DNA of 64,000 nucleotides. It comes from Mycobacterium sp. DL99 (GTDB lineage: Bacteria; Actinomycetota; Actinomycetes; Mycobacteriales; Mycobacteriaceae). Location: positions 4,093,451 to 4,157,450 of the forward strand of contig NZ_SJOM01000007.1 of NCBI RefSeq assembly GCF_004762045.1, written 5' to 3'. The notes below the pieces were generated by a model. It did no database searches, was not told the origin of the DNA, and was given only the letters and a program-made list of their open reading frames with translations. The position numbers and the translations under genes were made by a program. Shown here in pieces: positions 16,725 to 25,864 of the stretch (its first letter is position 1; every line of letters begins with the position of its first letter).

Positions 16725-18238
16725 CGGCCGCCCTCCGTCCGGGTGTTCAGTACGTTGATGCCGCGGAACAGGGCGCTCGGGCAGCCGTGGCTGACCGGGG
16801 CCACCTGCCCGGGCTGGGCCTTGCCGCAGTTGAACGCGCCGCCGAGGCGCCAGGTGGACGGCCCGCCGACCGCCTCCATCGCACCCCAGAAATCGGTGGT
16901 GGTGGCCTGGTAGGCCACGTCTCGGAGCTGCCCGTCCAGCCGGCCGTCGCGGATCCGATAGAACCGCTGACCCGTGAACTGGAAGTTGTACCGCTGCATG
17001 TCAATCGACCATGACTTGTCGCCGACGACGTAGATGCCGTCGGACACCCGCGAGATCAGGTCTTGCGTGCTCAGGTCCTCCGGACCGGGCTGCAGTGACA
17101 CATTGGCCATCCGCTGGATCGGGACATGGTGTGGCGAGTCGGCATACGAGCAGCCGTTGGAACGAGCCTGCCCGAGACGCGGGGCGAACACCCGGTCCAG
17201 CTGGTAACCGACGAAGACCCCGTCCCGCACCAGGTCCCAGCTCTGCGACCGCACTCCCTCGTCATCGAAACCGACGGTGGCCAAGCCGAATTCCACCGTG
17301 CGGTCGGCGGTCACGTTCATCACGGGCGAGCCGTAGCGCATGCTGCCGAGCTTGTCGGGGGTGGCGAACGACGTTCCGGCGTAGGCCGCCTCGTAGCCGA
17401 TCGCCCGGTCGTATTCGGTGGCGTGCCCGATTGATTCGTGAATCGTCAGCCACAGGTTGGACGGGTCGATCACCAGGTCGGTGGGGCCCGCGACAACCGA
17501 AGGCGCCTTGGTCTTCTCGGCGAGCAAGGTCGGCAACTCGGCCAGCTCGTACGTCCAGTCCCACACGTCGTCACCGGCCAGCGCTTCCCAGCCCCGCGCC
17601 GTCGGCGGGGCCAACGTGCGCATGGTCTCGAACGACCCGGCGGCCGAGTCGACTGCCACCGCCTCCATCGTCGGCATCACCCGCACCCGCTGTTGGGTGA
17701 TCGAGGATCCGAAAGTATCGGCGTAGAAAGTCTGCTCCTTGACCGCATGCACTCCCGCCGACACATGGTTCACGCCGTCGGCGGCCAGTAACCGGCCGGA
17801 ATATTCGCCGAGCAGACCGATCTTGTCGGCGGCGGGGACGACGAAGGGGTCGACGCCATAGTTCGACACCCAGGTCACGTCGGTGTAGACCGGTTCGCCG
17901 GCCAATTCGATGCGCTCGGCGTTCAACGACGCCAGCGTCGTGGCCACCTGCACTGCGCGACGCGCCGTCTCGGCGGCCACCTCGGGCGCCAGCTCGGCGT
18001 GGGAGGCGAATCCCCACGCGCCGTCCACGATCACCCGCACCGCCAGGCCGACTTCGCGGTTGACCACGGACATCTCCAACTCACCGTCGCGCAATTGGAT
18101 GATCTCGGTGGTGATGCGGTGAATCCGCAGGTCGGCGTAGCTGGCGCCGGCGGCGGCTGCCGCGGACAGTGCCGCGTCAGCCAACTCGAACCGGGGCAGC
18201 TCCAGGAAATCGGCGTCCACGCGTCGTTGAGCTGTCAC
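16721..18238 (-). CDS. tldD: TldD metalloprotease
   Basis: A 505-residue zinc metalloprotease subunit. The catalytic motif HESIGH (His267, Glu268, His272) is the HExxxH of TldD, and a conserved YADSPHH segment near residue 400 lies in the C-terminal domain. It should act in the cytoplasm together with the TldE product encoded directly downstream. A modified-peptide precursor or maturation enzyme was not recognised nearby, so a general peptide-processing role is more likely than a dedicated one. Confidence 0.85.
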   Translation of the reverse strand: MTAQRRVDADFLELPRFELADAALSAAAAAGASYADLRIHRITTEIIQLRDGELEMSVVNREVGLAVRVIVDGAWGFASHAELAPEVAAETARRAVQVATTLASLNAERIELAGEPVYTDVTWVSNYGVDPFVVPAADKIGLLGEYSGRLLAADGVNHVSAGVHAVKEQTFYADTFGSSITQQRVRVMPTMEAVAVDSAAGSFETMRTLAPPTARGWEALAGDDVWDWTYELAELPTLLAEKTKAPSVVAGPTDLVIDPSNLWLTIHESIGHATEYDRAIGYEAAYAGTSFATPDKLGSMRYGSPVMNVTADRTVEFGLATVGFDDEGVRSQSWDLVRDGVFVGYQLDRVFAPRLGQARSNGCSYADSPHHVPIQRMANVSLQPGPEDLSTQDLISRVSDGIYVVGDKSWSIDMQRYNFQFTGQRFYRIRDGRLDGQLRDVAYQATTTDFWGAMEAVGGPSTWRLGGAFNCGKAQPGQVAPVSHGCPSALFRGINVLNTRTEGGR

Positions 18239-18273
18239 GCCCCCACGGTAGCGGCGCCGCGGGGCGACTTGGT

Positions 18274-18828
18274 TCAGGTGGGAGCAGCGCGGCTCATCCA
18301 GGCCTCGACATCACGGTGGCGCGTGAAGCGGACGACGTGCAGATGGGGCACCTGCGATCCCAGCGCAGGGACGGTGTCGCGGAGGTTGTTTCGGGTGCGA
18401 AATCCCCAGCGCAAGATGTGGTCCGGGTCAGTGAAAATTGTGCGCAGCGGCGGTTCGATATTGCCGTTCCACAACTCGACGCGGCCGACGCGTCTGCGTA
18501 GGGTGCGACGCGTCAACTGGCGCAGGGCCACCGCGGTCGGTAGGTCAAGCCACAGCAGCGTGTCCGCGCGCGCCACGATCTGGCTGCGCACGGCGCGGTA
18601 CTGCCATTCGATCACCCAGGAATCCCCCGCGATGAACTGCTCGACGTCGCAGATGAACGTGGGTCGGGGTTCCCACCCGGGTCCGTGATAGAGGCTGTCG
18701 ATCTCGACGTACGGAAGGTCGAATTCGTGCGACAGTCGCGTCGCAAGGGTTGTCTTGCCCGACCCCGTTACCCCGGCGACGGCGATGCGCCGCGGCTCCC
18801 AGGTCACTGGATCTTGAGCCGTCAACAC
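18274..18828 (-). CDS. P-loop kinase-like protein (adenylate kinase / FlaR-like)
   Basis: A 184-residue P-loop NTPase. It has Walker A GVTGSGKTT (residues 19-27), a VEIDSLYHGPGW segment typical of the topology-modulation/FlaR-type small kinases, WVIEWQYR, and the lid-like basic run RRTLRRRVGRVELWN. It would phosphorylate a small substrate, which is not known. It is divergent from the sulfatase gene with only 33 bases between the two starts, so their promoters must overlap. Confidence 0.78.
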   Translation of the reverse strand: MLTAQDPVTWEPRRIAVAGVTGSGKTTLATRLSHEFDLPYVEIDSLYHGPGWEPRPTFICDVEQFIAGDSWVIEWQYRAVRSQIVARADTLLWLDLPTAVALRQLTRRTLRRRVGRVELWNGNIEPPLRTIFTDPDHILRWGFRTRNNLRDTVPALGSQVPHLHVVRFTRHRDVEAWMSRAAPT

Positions 18829-18861
18829 CCGACCGATCGTAGCGAGGCCTACCGTGAGGAC

Positions 18862-20529
18862 ATGGCAGAGCTCAGCAGGCGGACAGTCCTGGGTGGTGCG
18901 GCAGTGGCCGCCGGCGCGGCCGCGGTCGGATTCGGCGGCTATGAACTACTGGGCAGACGCGGCCCAGGCACGGCCGGCCAGCCCAACATCCTCGTCGTCA
19001 TCGTTGACCAAATGCGGGCGCCGCAGTGGTTCCCCGATACACAGCAGCTCGGCGCACTGCTGCCCAACCTCGACCGGCTGCGGTCCCGCAGCACCACGTT
19101 CGGTTCGCACTACAGCGCGTCGAACATGTGCACGCCGTCGCGCGGGGTGCTGACCACCGGGCTGTACTCCCATCAGACCGGGTGCCTGTACACCGGTGAA
19201 GGCCCCACCGAGTCGACGCTGGCGGCCCGGTTCCCGACCTGGGGGACGATGCTGCGCGACGCCGGCTACCGCACCTGGTGGTGGGGCAAGTGGCACCTGG
19301 GCAGCGTGGCCGACAACACCCCCGACGGCCTGGACGTCCACGGCTTCTCCGGCGGCACCTACCCGTCCCCCAACGGCGCACCGAACCAGGGCCTGCAGCA
19401 GGACCCGTCGATCGTCGATCAGTTCACCGGATGGTTCGACGCCCATGCCGGCGAGGGCCCGTGGTGCACCACCGTGTCGCTGGTCAACCCGCACGATATC
19501 TGCTGGTGGCCGAAAAACCCTCTGCCGGAAGATGTTCCGCACTGGTTCAACGCCAAGCCGGTGAACTTCGAGACCGCCGAGGACCTGCGGCGCCGCGGCA
19601 AGCCTCAGCTGCAGATCGACTACATGAACTTCATGTCACCGCTGATGACCGGCGCGATGGACTACACCGGACCCGAGGCAGCCGCGCAGTGGGCGCGGTG
19701 CCTCGACATGTACCTGTGGCTGCATCAGCAGGTGGACGCTCAGATCGGCCGGGTGCTCGACACTCTCGCGGCCCGGCCGGAGATCGACGACAACACCGTT
19801 GTCGTGTTCACCTCCGACCACGGCGAGTACGCCGGGTCGCACGGCTTGCGCGGCAAAGGCGCCGCGGTCTACGAGGAGAGCATCCGGGTGCCGCTCTACA
19901 TCCGTGACCCGTCAGGCCGCCTGACACCTGCACCCGGTGACACCCGCACCCAGCTGACTTCCAGCGCCGACCTGGCCCCACTCCTGCTGAGCATCGCGCA
20001 CGGCGGCTCGGGCTGGCGCACGGACTCTCGCTACTCCTACCTGGGGAGCCGCGCCGACATCGCCGACATCGCTGCCAACGCCACAGCCCCGGGCCGACCG
20101 TGGATCGTGCATGCCACCGACGACATGTCCGTGGAGGAAATGGCCGCGCTGCTGAAATCCCCTATCGCGCAGAAGATATTCGGCGCTGCCGGCCCACCGA
20201 CGAACATCCCGACATCGGCGCCCAGCCACATCGTGGCCGTGCGTACCCCGGAGGCCAAGCTCGGCATGTACACGTACTGGAAGCCCGGCAGCATGGATAT
20301 CGACACCTCGCGGCCCATCCATCACGAGTTGTACGACTATGCAACCGATTCCGGCGTCCAGGAGCTCGACAACCAGGCCGGCCGCAGCGCCAAGCAGGCC
20401 GACCTGCAGGCATTGCTCGACCACGAGGTGCTGCCCGAACTGCGAGCCCGGCTGCCGCACTTCCTCGATGAGGCGCAGGAGCAGGGGTTGGCGAACATGA
20501 GGGAACTCGCGACGCTTCGCGGAGGCTGA
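18862..20529 (+). CDS. Tat-exported sulfatase
   Basis: A 555-residue alkaline phosphatase-fold sulfatase. The N-terminus (SRRTVLGGAAVAAGAAAVGF) has a twin-arginine signal. The metal-binding start is PNILVVIVDQMR, and the sulfatase signature CTPSR (Cys90-Arg94) carries the cysteine converted to formylglycine. Later motifs are GKWHLG and VVFTSDHGEY. It would hydrolyse a sulfate ester outside the membrane and needs a formylglycine-generating enzyme encoded elsewhere. The ATG at 18862 follows GTGAGGA. The stop codon lies in the first unit of the repeat at 20522-20606. Confidence 0.88.
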   Translation: MAELSRRTVLGGAAVAAGAAAVGFGGYELLGRRGPGTAGQPNILVVIVDQMRAPQWFPDTQQLGALLPNLDRLRSRSTTFGSHYSASNMCTPSRGVLTTGLYSHQTGCLYTGEGPTESTLAARFPTWGTMLRDAGYRTWWWGKWHLGSVADNTPDGLDVHGFSGGTYPSPNGAPNQGLQQDPSIVDQFTGWFDAHAGEGPWCTTVSLVNPHDICWWPKNPLPEDVPHWFNAKPVNFETAEDLRRRGKPQLQIDYMNFMSPLMTGAMDYTGPEAAAQWARCLDMYLWLHQQVDAQIGRVLDTLAARPEIDDNTVVVFTSDHGEYAGSHGLRGKGAAVYEESIRVPLYIRDPSGRLTPAPGDTRTQLTSSADLAPLLLSIAHGGSGWRTDSRYSYLGSRADIADIAANATAPGRPWIVHATDDMSVEEMAALLKSPIAQKIFGAAGPPTNIPTSAPSHIVAVRTPEAKLGMYTYWKPGSMDIDTSRPIHHELYDYATDSGVQELDNQAGRSAKQADLQALLDHEVLPELRARLPHFLDEAQEQGLANMRELATLRGG

Positions 20530-20606
20530 GCCGACCAAATCAGCACGAGGCTGAGCCGACCAAGCCAGTACGGAGGCTGAGCCGACCCGACAGGCACGGA
20601 CGCTGA
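20522..20606. repeat. three tandem 25-bp repeats plus partial fourth
   Basis: Units start at 20522, 20547 and 20573, each beginning GAGGCTGAGCCGACC; a partial GGACGCTGA follows at 20598. The first two units are contiguous and one base separates the second from the third. The first unit includes the TGA of the sulfatase, so the array begins inside the coding end. Unit tails differ, so this is a degenerate tandem duplication. It ends about 75 bases before the next gene start. Confidence 0.85.
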
Positions 20607-20679
20607 AATCACCTCCCGGCGGCGCCCGACGTACTAGCGTCCTTGCGACAAGTCGTTGGTTCGCTAGGAGGTTGGCGTC

Positions 20680-21666
20680 ATGCGCGTGTTGGTCACCGGC
20701 GGTACCGGATTTGTGGGTGGGTGGAGCGCGAAAGCGATTGCCGACGCCGGTCATTCCGTCCGCTTTCTGGTGCGCAATCCGGACCGGCTGCAGACCAGCG
20801 TCGCCAAGCTCGGGGTCGATGTCTCCGACTACGCCGTCGGAGACATCACCGACCGCGACTCGGTCATGAGCGCACTCGAGGGCTGCGATGCCGTCCTGCA
20901 CAGTGCGGCGCTCGTCGCCACCGATCCGAGCCAGACCGCCCAGATGATGAGCACCAACATGGATGGTGCTCGGAACGTGCTCGGCGGCGCCGCAGAACTG
21001 GGCCTCGATCCGATCATTCACGTTTCGAGCATCACCGCGCTGTTCAATCCCGACGTGGAGACACTGGATGCGGACCTGCCGGTGTTCGGCGGGACCGACG
21101 GCTACGGACGGTCCAAGGCCCAGGTCGAGATCTACGCCCGCGGAATGCAGGACGCGGGCGCGCCGGTGAACATCACCTATCCCGGCATGGTCATGGGTCC
21201 GCCGGTCGGCAATCAGTTCGGCGAAGCCGGCGAGGGCGTCGCCGCCGCACTTCAACTCGGAGCGATCCCCGGCCGCAGCGCAGCCTGGACCATCGTCGAC
21301 GGTCGCGACCTGGCCGCCCTGCATGTCGCGCTACTGGAGCCCGGACGCGGACCCCGCCGCTATATGGCGGGCGGACATCGCATTCCGGTGGACCAGCTGG
21401 CCAAACTACTCACCGAAGTCGGCGACAAGACGATGTTCGCCGTCCCGGTTCCCGACACGGTGCTCCGCGTCGCCGGACAGGTGCTCGACCGCATGGGTCC
21501 GTTCTTGCCGTTCCAGACACCGTTCACCGAAGCCGGGATGCAGTACTACACGCAGATGCCGGCATCCGACGACTCACCGAGTGAGCGCGATCTCGGCATC
21601 ACCTACCGGGATCCACGAATCACGCTGGCCGACACCGTCGCCGGATTTCGAGAGCTCGACGGCTGA
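20680..21666 (+). CDS. NAD-dependent epimerase/dehydratase-like extended SDR
   Basis: A 328-residue extended SDR with the NAD motif VTGGTGFVGGW at the N-terminus. The segment VHVSS-like (HVSSITALF) leads to a YGRSK motif giving the catalytic Tyr and Lys. It resembles the NAD-dependent epimerase/dehydratase group that includes 3-beta-hydroxysteroid- and dihydroflavonol-type reductases. Substrate unknown. The ATG is fixed by AGGAGG 8 bases upstream. It ends at a bidirectional hairpin shared with the convergent cutinase gene. Confidence 0.83.
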   Translation: MRVLVTGGTGFVGGWSAKAIADAGHSVRFLVRNPDRLQTSVAKLGVDVSDYAVGDITDRDSVMSALEGCDAVLHSAALVATDPSQTAQMMSTNMDGARNVLGGAAELGLDPIIHVSSITALFNPDVETLDADLPVFGGTDGYGRSKAQVEIYARGMQDAGAPVNITYPGMVMGPPVGNQFGEAGEGVAAALQLGAIPGRSAAWTIVDGRDLAALHVALLEPGRGPRRYMAGGHRIPVDQLAKLLTEVGDKTMFAVPVPDTVLRVAGQVLDRMGPFLPFQTPFTEAGMQYYTQMPASDDSPSERDLGITYRDPRITLADTVAGFRELDG

Positions 21667-21674
21667 CAAAGCAA

Positions 21675-21711
21675 CGGCCGGAAGCGGTCCGATGGGACCC
21701 ACTTCCGGCCG
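21675..21711. terminator. bidirectional hairpin terminator
   Basis: Outer arms CGGCCGGAAG (21675-21684) and CTTCCGGCCG (21702-21711) enclose inner arms GGTCC (21686-21690) and GGACC (21695-21699). It lies 8 bases past the SDR stop and 19 bases past the convergent cutinase stop. No long T-run follows on either strand. Confidence 0.8.
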
Positions 21712-21730
21712 TCGGCCTGTTCGGTTGGTG

Positions 21731-22513
21731 TCAGTTACCGGTGACCTCGCCCGCGGTCTGCACCAGGGGCGCCGAGGGTGCCGCACCGCCGAGCTGGCGA
21801 GCCGCGAAATCAGCTGCCTGGATTGCCATCCCATTGTCCTTGTAGGAGCTGTGGGCGGAGCGGTTCAGACCCCCGGGGAAGCAGATGGGATCGCCTGGTG
21901 CACACATCTGGATGGTCTTGGCCACATAGGGCTGGCCGATGGCGATGGGCGGTGCGCTGCGGTCCGCCAAGCCCAGAACCCACTCGTCAGGCGTCCCGAA
22001 CAAGGCCACAGCCGCGACATGCGAGGCGACCGATGCAGGCATCGGGCCGCTGATCCCGGCGGGCAGCACGAATCCGGCGGGCACGCTGCCGGCGGTGGTG
22101 TAACCGGCCACCGCGGCGCCCTGTGAGTAACCACCGAGCACGATCTTGGTCGCCGGGCAGTTCGCCGCGACCGACTGGATCCGGTTGCTGGCATCGGCGA
22201 CGCCGTCGGCAGCTTGGCCGAAGTTCAGCGATGCGGGATAGTTCACCCCGTAGACGTCGACCGTCTTGCCGGGCAAGTCGGCGCTGAGTGCGTCGACGAA
22301 CGCCTGCCCGGTTGCACCCACACCGGGCGCTTCGTTGGTCCCCCGGGCGAACACGACCTCGACGTCGGCACACCCGTCGTCGGCATTGGCCGAGGCGATC
22401 GGGCCTGCCAGCGAGCCAAGGACCAGGGCGGCCGCAGCAAGCACGGTGAAGAGCATGGACTGTGCCACCCTCGTGATCGAAACGCCCTTCCGGGCTTGCT
22501 GCGATGTGCTCAT
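21731..22513 (-). CDS. secreted cutinase-family esterase
   Basis: A 260-residue exported serine esterase. A signal peptide (hydrophobic segment about 18-43) ends near ASANA. The mature protein starts DDGCADVEVVFARGTNE, the cutinase N-terminus. The catalytic triad is Ser130 in GGYSQG, Asp208 in CAPGDPICF and His221 in RSAHSSY, with cysteines placed for the two family disulfides. Mycobacterial cutinase-like proteins are lipid esterases or phospholipases at the cell surface. The ATG at 22513 gives the natural signal peptide; another start at 22570 is less likely. Confidence 0.9.
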   Translation of the reverse strand: MSTSQQARKGVSITRVAQSMLFTVLAAAALVLGSLAGPIASANADDGCADVEVVFARGTNEAPGVGATGQAFVDALSADLPGKTVDVYGVNYPASLNFGQAADGVADASNRIQSVAANCPATKIVLGGYSQGAAVAGYTTAGSVPAGFVLPAGISGPMPASVASHVAAVALFGTPDEWVLGLADRSAPPIAIGQPYVAKTIQMCAPGDPICFPGGLNRSAHSSYKDNGMAIQAADFAARQLGGAAPSAPLVQTAGEVTGN

Positions 22514-22708
22514 GAGCTGGTCCCCGATCCCCTTGTCTCGTTTGCCGGCACCTCGGTGCGGTATTGGCAACTACTTGCTACAAGCGGGATACAGCGAATT
22601 CGATTCCGGAGCCGTCAAGTGATGTACGCCATCTGAGCGAATTGCGTTCACCGGGATGACAGGGAGGCGATTGAGCGTTGGGCTAGGGACTTCAGTGTCG
22701 CCAGTGGC

Positions 22709-22796
22709 CTTCCTTCTCGCCGCTCGTTCCTCGCGGCGCGCTATCAGTGGCGGTGCTGGTTTGGGCCCTTCCTCCTCGCCGCTCGTTCCTCACGGC
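22709..22796. repeat. two 29-bp direct repeats with hairpin potential
   Basis: Copies at 22709-22737 and 22768-22796 are identical at 27 of 29 positions and share the core CGCCGCTCGTTCCTC. The first copy closes a CGCCGC/GCGGCG stem. They lie just past the stop of the MBL-fold gene (minus strand), in the otherwise empty stretch 22514-22802 after the start of the cutinase gene. A role as its terminator or as a dispersed repeat family is possible. Nothing else was seen in this stretch. Confidence 0.6.
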
Positions 22797-22802
22797 TCGT
22801 CG

Positions 22803-23435
22803 TCAGTGCCCGCGGACGACCCAGTCGTCGTAGTGCACGATTTCGTCACCGATGGTGGTGGTGTCGCCGTGGCCGGTGTAGACGACGGTCTCTGTGGGCA
22901 GCATGCCCAGCCGTGTGGAGATGGAGTCCAGGATGGTCGGGAAGTTGGAGTAGGACCGTCCGGTGGCGCCGGGTCCGCCCTGGAACAGGGTGTCCCCGGA
23001 GATGACGGCGTTCAGTTCGGGAATCGACCAGCACACCGATCCCGGCGAGTGCCCCGGGGTGTGCAGGGCGCACAATTCGATACCCCCGGCACACAGCACC
23101 GCACCGTCCTCAACGGTCCGGAAATCCTTGTCCGGGTGCACGACCCGCCACAACATCTCATCAGCTGGATGCAGCAGCACCGGAGCATCCAACACGTAGC
23201 CGAGTTGCGGAGCCACCGTGATGTGGTCATTGTGACCGTGAGTGCACACCACCGCCACCACATTGCGCCCACCCACAGCCTCAATAACCGGGGCCACGGT
23301 ATGAGCCGCGTCGAACACCACCACATCCTTGTCATCGCCCACGACCCAGATGTTGTTGTCCACCTCCCAGCTACCGCCATCCAGACTGAACGTCCCGCTG
23401 GTCACCACCCGCGCAATCTGAGCCGGCCCACCCAC
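22803..23435 (-). CDS. MBL-fold metallo-hydrolase linked to mscR
   Basis: A 210-residue metallo-beta-lactamase-fold hydrolase of the glyoxalase II type. It has the metal motif THGHNDH (His66, His68, Asp70, His71), HTPGHSPGS and SGDTLFQGG for further ligands, and GHGDTTT near the end. It starts at the last base of mscR, and from memory this pair corresponds to Rv2259-Rv2260. A thioesterase acting on S-formylmycothiol or a related mycothiol conjugate, completing formaldehyde oxidation, is the natural inference from that pairing. Confidence 0.85.
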   Translation of the reverse strand: MGGPAQIARVVTSGTFSLDGGSWEVDNNIWVVGDDKDVVVFDAAHTVAPVIEAVGGRNVVAVVCTHGHNDHITVAPQLGYVLDAPVLLHPADEMLWRVVHPDKDFRTVEDGAVLCAGGIELCALHTPGHSPGSVCWSIPELNAVISGDTLFQGGPGATGRSYSNFPTILDSISTRLGMLPTETVVYTGHGDTTTIGDEIVHYDDWVVRGH

Positions 23436-24520
23436 TAGAGCACCACCACAGAACGCAGCACCTGTCCAGCATGCATCCTGTGAAACGCCTCCTCGATACC
23501 ATCCAGACCGATACGTTCAGAGACGAACTTCTCCAACGGCAACCGACCCTGCAAATACAACGAGATCAACGTCGGAAAGTCACGCTCAGGCAGACAATCG
23601 CCATACCACGACGACTTCAACACTCCACCGCGGGAAAAGAAGTCCACCAACGGCATCTGCAACGTCATATCCGGGGTCGGCACCCCCACCAACACCACCG
23701 TCCCAGCCAGATCACGGGCATAAAACGCCTGCTCCCACGTCACCGGCCGACCCACCGCATCGATCACCACATCCGCACCGAACCCACCGGTCAACTCCCG
23801 GATCGCGGTGACCACATCAACCTCAGCCCCATTCACCGTATGAGTGGCACCAAACTCCCGCGCCTGAGCGAGCTTCCGTTCATCAAGATCCACCGCGATG
23901 ATCGTCCTCGCCCCCACCAGGGCCGCCCCGGCGATCGCGGCATCACCCACCCCGCCGCAACCGATCACCGCGACCGTGTCATCACGACCCACCCCACCGG
24001 TATTGATCGCCGCACCCATACCGGCCATCACCCCACAACCCAACAACCCCGCCACCGCCGGATCAGCCGCCGGATCCACCTTGGTGCACTGACCCTGATG
24101 CACCAACGTCTTATCGGCGAACGCCCCAATCCCCAACGCCGGAGTCAACTCAGTACCATCGGTCAACGTCATCTTCTGCGCCGCATTATGAGTGTCGAAA
24201 CACAACTGCGGACGCCCCCGCCTACACGCCCGGCACTCCCCACACACCGCACGCCAGTTCAACACCACGAAATCACCCGGCTGCACATGGGTCACACCCA
24301 CACCCACCGACTCCACCGTTCCCGCAGCCTCATGCCCCAACAAGAACGGGAACTCATCATTGATCCCACCCTCACGGTAAGTCAGATCGGTATGACACAC
24401 CCCGCACGCGATGATGTCCACCACCACCTCACCGGGACCCGGATCCGGAATCACAACCTCAACCAACTCAACCGGCAGCTTCTTACCCCGGGAAATCACA
24501 CCACGCACTGTCTGAGACAT
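23435..24520 (-). CDS. mscR: S-(hydroxymethyl)mycothiol dehydrogenase / S-nitrosomycothiol reductase
   Basis: A 361-residue zinc-dependent class III-like alcohol dehydrogenase. Catalytic zinc ligands are Cys42 (GVCHTD) and His63/Glu64 (LGHE); the structural zinc cysteines are Cys93, Cys96, Cys99 and Cys107. The NAD fold is VIGCGGVGDAAIAGA. Sequence and length match mycobacterial MscR, which oxidises the formaldehyde-mycothiol adduct with NAD and reduces S-nitrosomycothiol, detoxifying formaldehyde and NO in the cytoplasm. It overlaps the MBL-fold gene by one base. Confidence 0.92.
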   Translation of the reverse strand: MSQTVRGVISRGKKLPVELVEVVIPDPGPGEVVVDIIACGVCHTDLTYREGGINDEFPFLLGHEAAGTVESVGVGVTHVQPGDFVVLNWRAVCGECRACRRGRPQLCFDTHNAAQKMTLTDGTELTPALGIGAFADKTLVHQGQCTKVDPAADPAVAGLLGCGVMAGMGAAINTGGVGRDDTVAVIGCGGVGDAAIAGAALVGARTIIAVDLDERKLAQAREFGATHTVNGAEVDVVTAIRELTGGFGADVVIDAVGRPVTWEQAFYARDLAGTVVLVGVPTPDMTLQMPLVDFFSRGGVLKSSWYGDCLPERDFPTLISLYLQGRLPLEKFVSERIGLDGIEEAFHRMHAGQVLRSVVVL

Positions 24521-24529
24521 GTGTCCTCC

Positions 24530-25864
24530 TTATAGTTCCGTGCAATTGGGGGTGGTCGGAATACCGTTGAATCTGTCTGCGATCCACTGCATCCCACGTT
24601 CGCCATCGACGAAGTACGGCAGCAGATGATTGATCGACAACTTGTTGAGGAAGGGCGGTTGCTCATTGGTCCACAACTGGACGTCTGCGCCCTTGCCACA
24701 CCAATCGACCGCAAGGCGATGCGACCCTTCCCATGGGCTGAACGAATCCCATCGGTTGCTGGAAATGAGCACCGGCGCCGAGGGTTTGAGTGTGCCGAGC
24801 CGTTGAGCTTCCAAAATGCCCTTGACCGGTTCGGCGTTCATCAGCTCAACCGGGTCGGCGTTGAACCAGAACTGCACATGACGGAAGGCGAAGTCCGCGA
24901 CGGTTTGTACGGTGCAGATGTGCTTGGACCAATTGACCATGTGTGCGCCGCGCGGGGTCAACGTAGCCATGAGCCCGTCACGTGTTTCCGGGTAGGCCGC
25001 CATGAGGCCGTTGAGCAGGTACCCCAGGGCTCCGGCCAGCAGATTTCCATCGACATACGGCATCAACGCGGCGAGATCAGTCGGCGGTGCGCCGGACCAC
25101 GCGCCGACCACATTGAGGTCCTTGGCATACGTCGGCGCGAGTTCAACGGCCGATGCCGACGCCTGGCCACCGGACGACCATCCCCAAAAGGCGACGGGGC
25201 CATGGTGAGTCAGTGACGTTTCGGGAAGTCTCTGTGCGGCACGGGCTGCGTCGATGAGGGCGGTTCCCGCCGCGAGGCGGTTGAGGAATTGCGGAACCTG
25301 GCCCGGTATGCCCGAGCCCACACCATCGGTGACGACCACGGCGAAGCCGCGCGCAACCATCGTCGCTATGAATCCTTCTTCATAGCCGAAGGTCAGATCG
25401 AAGCCCTGGGAGAAGTGGATGCCCTGGTTGAACATCCGTGACGGTGCGCACTGTTCACCCAAACCGTAGGGACCGGTGGCAAACGCGATGAGCGGGCGGG
25501 GCCCGTCTCCCGGCCAGGGGTTGTCGGGCTCGAAGTAGGTACCCGTCACTGCTACGGGATTCCCGCGAGCATCGGTGCTGCGGTACATGATTCGGGTTCC
25601 GGTCGCGACATAGGCGCCCAGCTGCCCGGAAGGTTCGAGGACCAAGCGGGAAAGGTCTGTCCGAATCAGGTCGCCGGGTTTCCCCTGCGGCAGCGGATCT
25701 GGTGGGGTGTAGAACGCTTGATAATGGCTCTCGTCAGCGCGAGCCGCGGGAGGCGGGGTCACCACCCAGACAGCAGTGAGCGCGGAGGCCATCACCGCCA
25801 GGATGCTCGTCGCGACAAGCGCACGCTTCCGCGGATTGTCGCTCCGACGACGGCTACCGAACAT
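24530..25864 (-). CDS. secreted LIP-family lipase
   Basis: A 444-residue exported alpha/beta-hydrolase. The basic start (FGSRRRSDNPRKRA) and hydrophobic segment ending PPPAARA form a signal peptide. The nucleophile elbow is GWSSGGQA, and the flanking sequence (AFATGPYGLG, VVTDGVGSG) matches the secretory lipase (LIP) family, which includes mycobacterial triacylglycerol lipases. The ATG at 25864 follows AAGGGG; an in-frame ATG at 25933 with AAGG upstream would add 23 residues. It ends 9 bases before the mscR start on the same strand, so read-through is possible. Confidence 0.83.
   Translation of the reverse strand: MFGSRRRSDNPRKRALVATSILAVMASALTAVWVVTPPPAARADESHYQAFYTPPDPLPQGKPGDLIRTDLSRLVLEPSGQLGAYVATGTRIMYRSTDARGNPVAVTGTYFEPDNPWPGDGPRPLIAFATGPYGLGEQCAPSRMFNQGIHFSQGFDLTFGYEEGFIATMVARGFAVVVTDGVGSGIPGQVPQFLNRLAAGTALIDAARAAQRLPETSLTHHGPVAFWGWSSGGQASASAVELAPTYAKDLNVVGAWSGAPPTDLAALMPYVDGNLLAGALGYLLNGLMAAYPETRDGLMATLTPRGAHMVNWSKHICTVQTVADFAFRHVQFWFNADPVELMNAEPVKGILEAQRLGTLKPSAPVLISSNRWDSFSPWEGSHRLAVDWCGKGADVQLWTNEQPPFLNKLSINHLLPYFVDGERGMQWIADRFNGIPTTPNCTEL

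Noticed and set aside
20522..20606. CRISPR array
   Set aside because: Units are directly adjacent without spacers of constant length and no cas gene is present.
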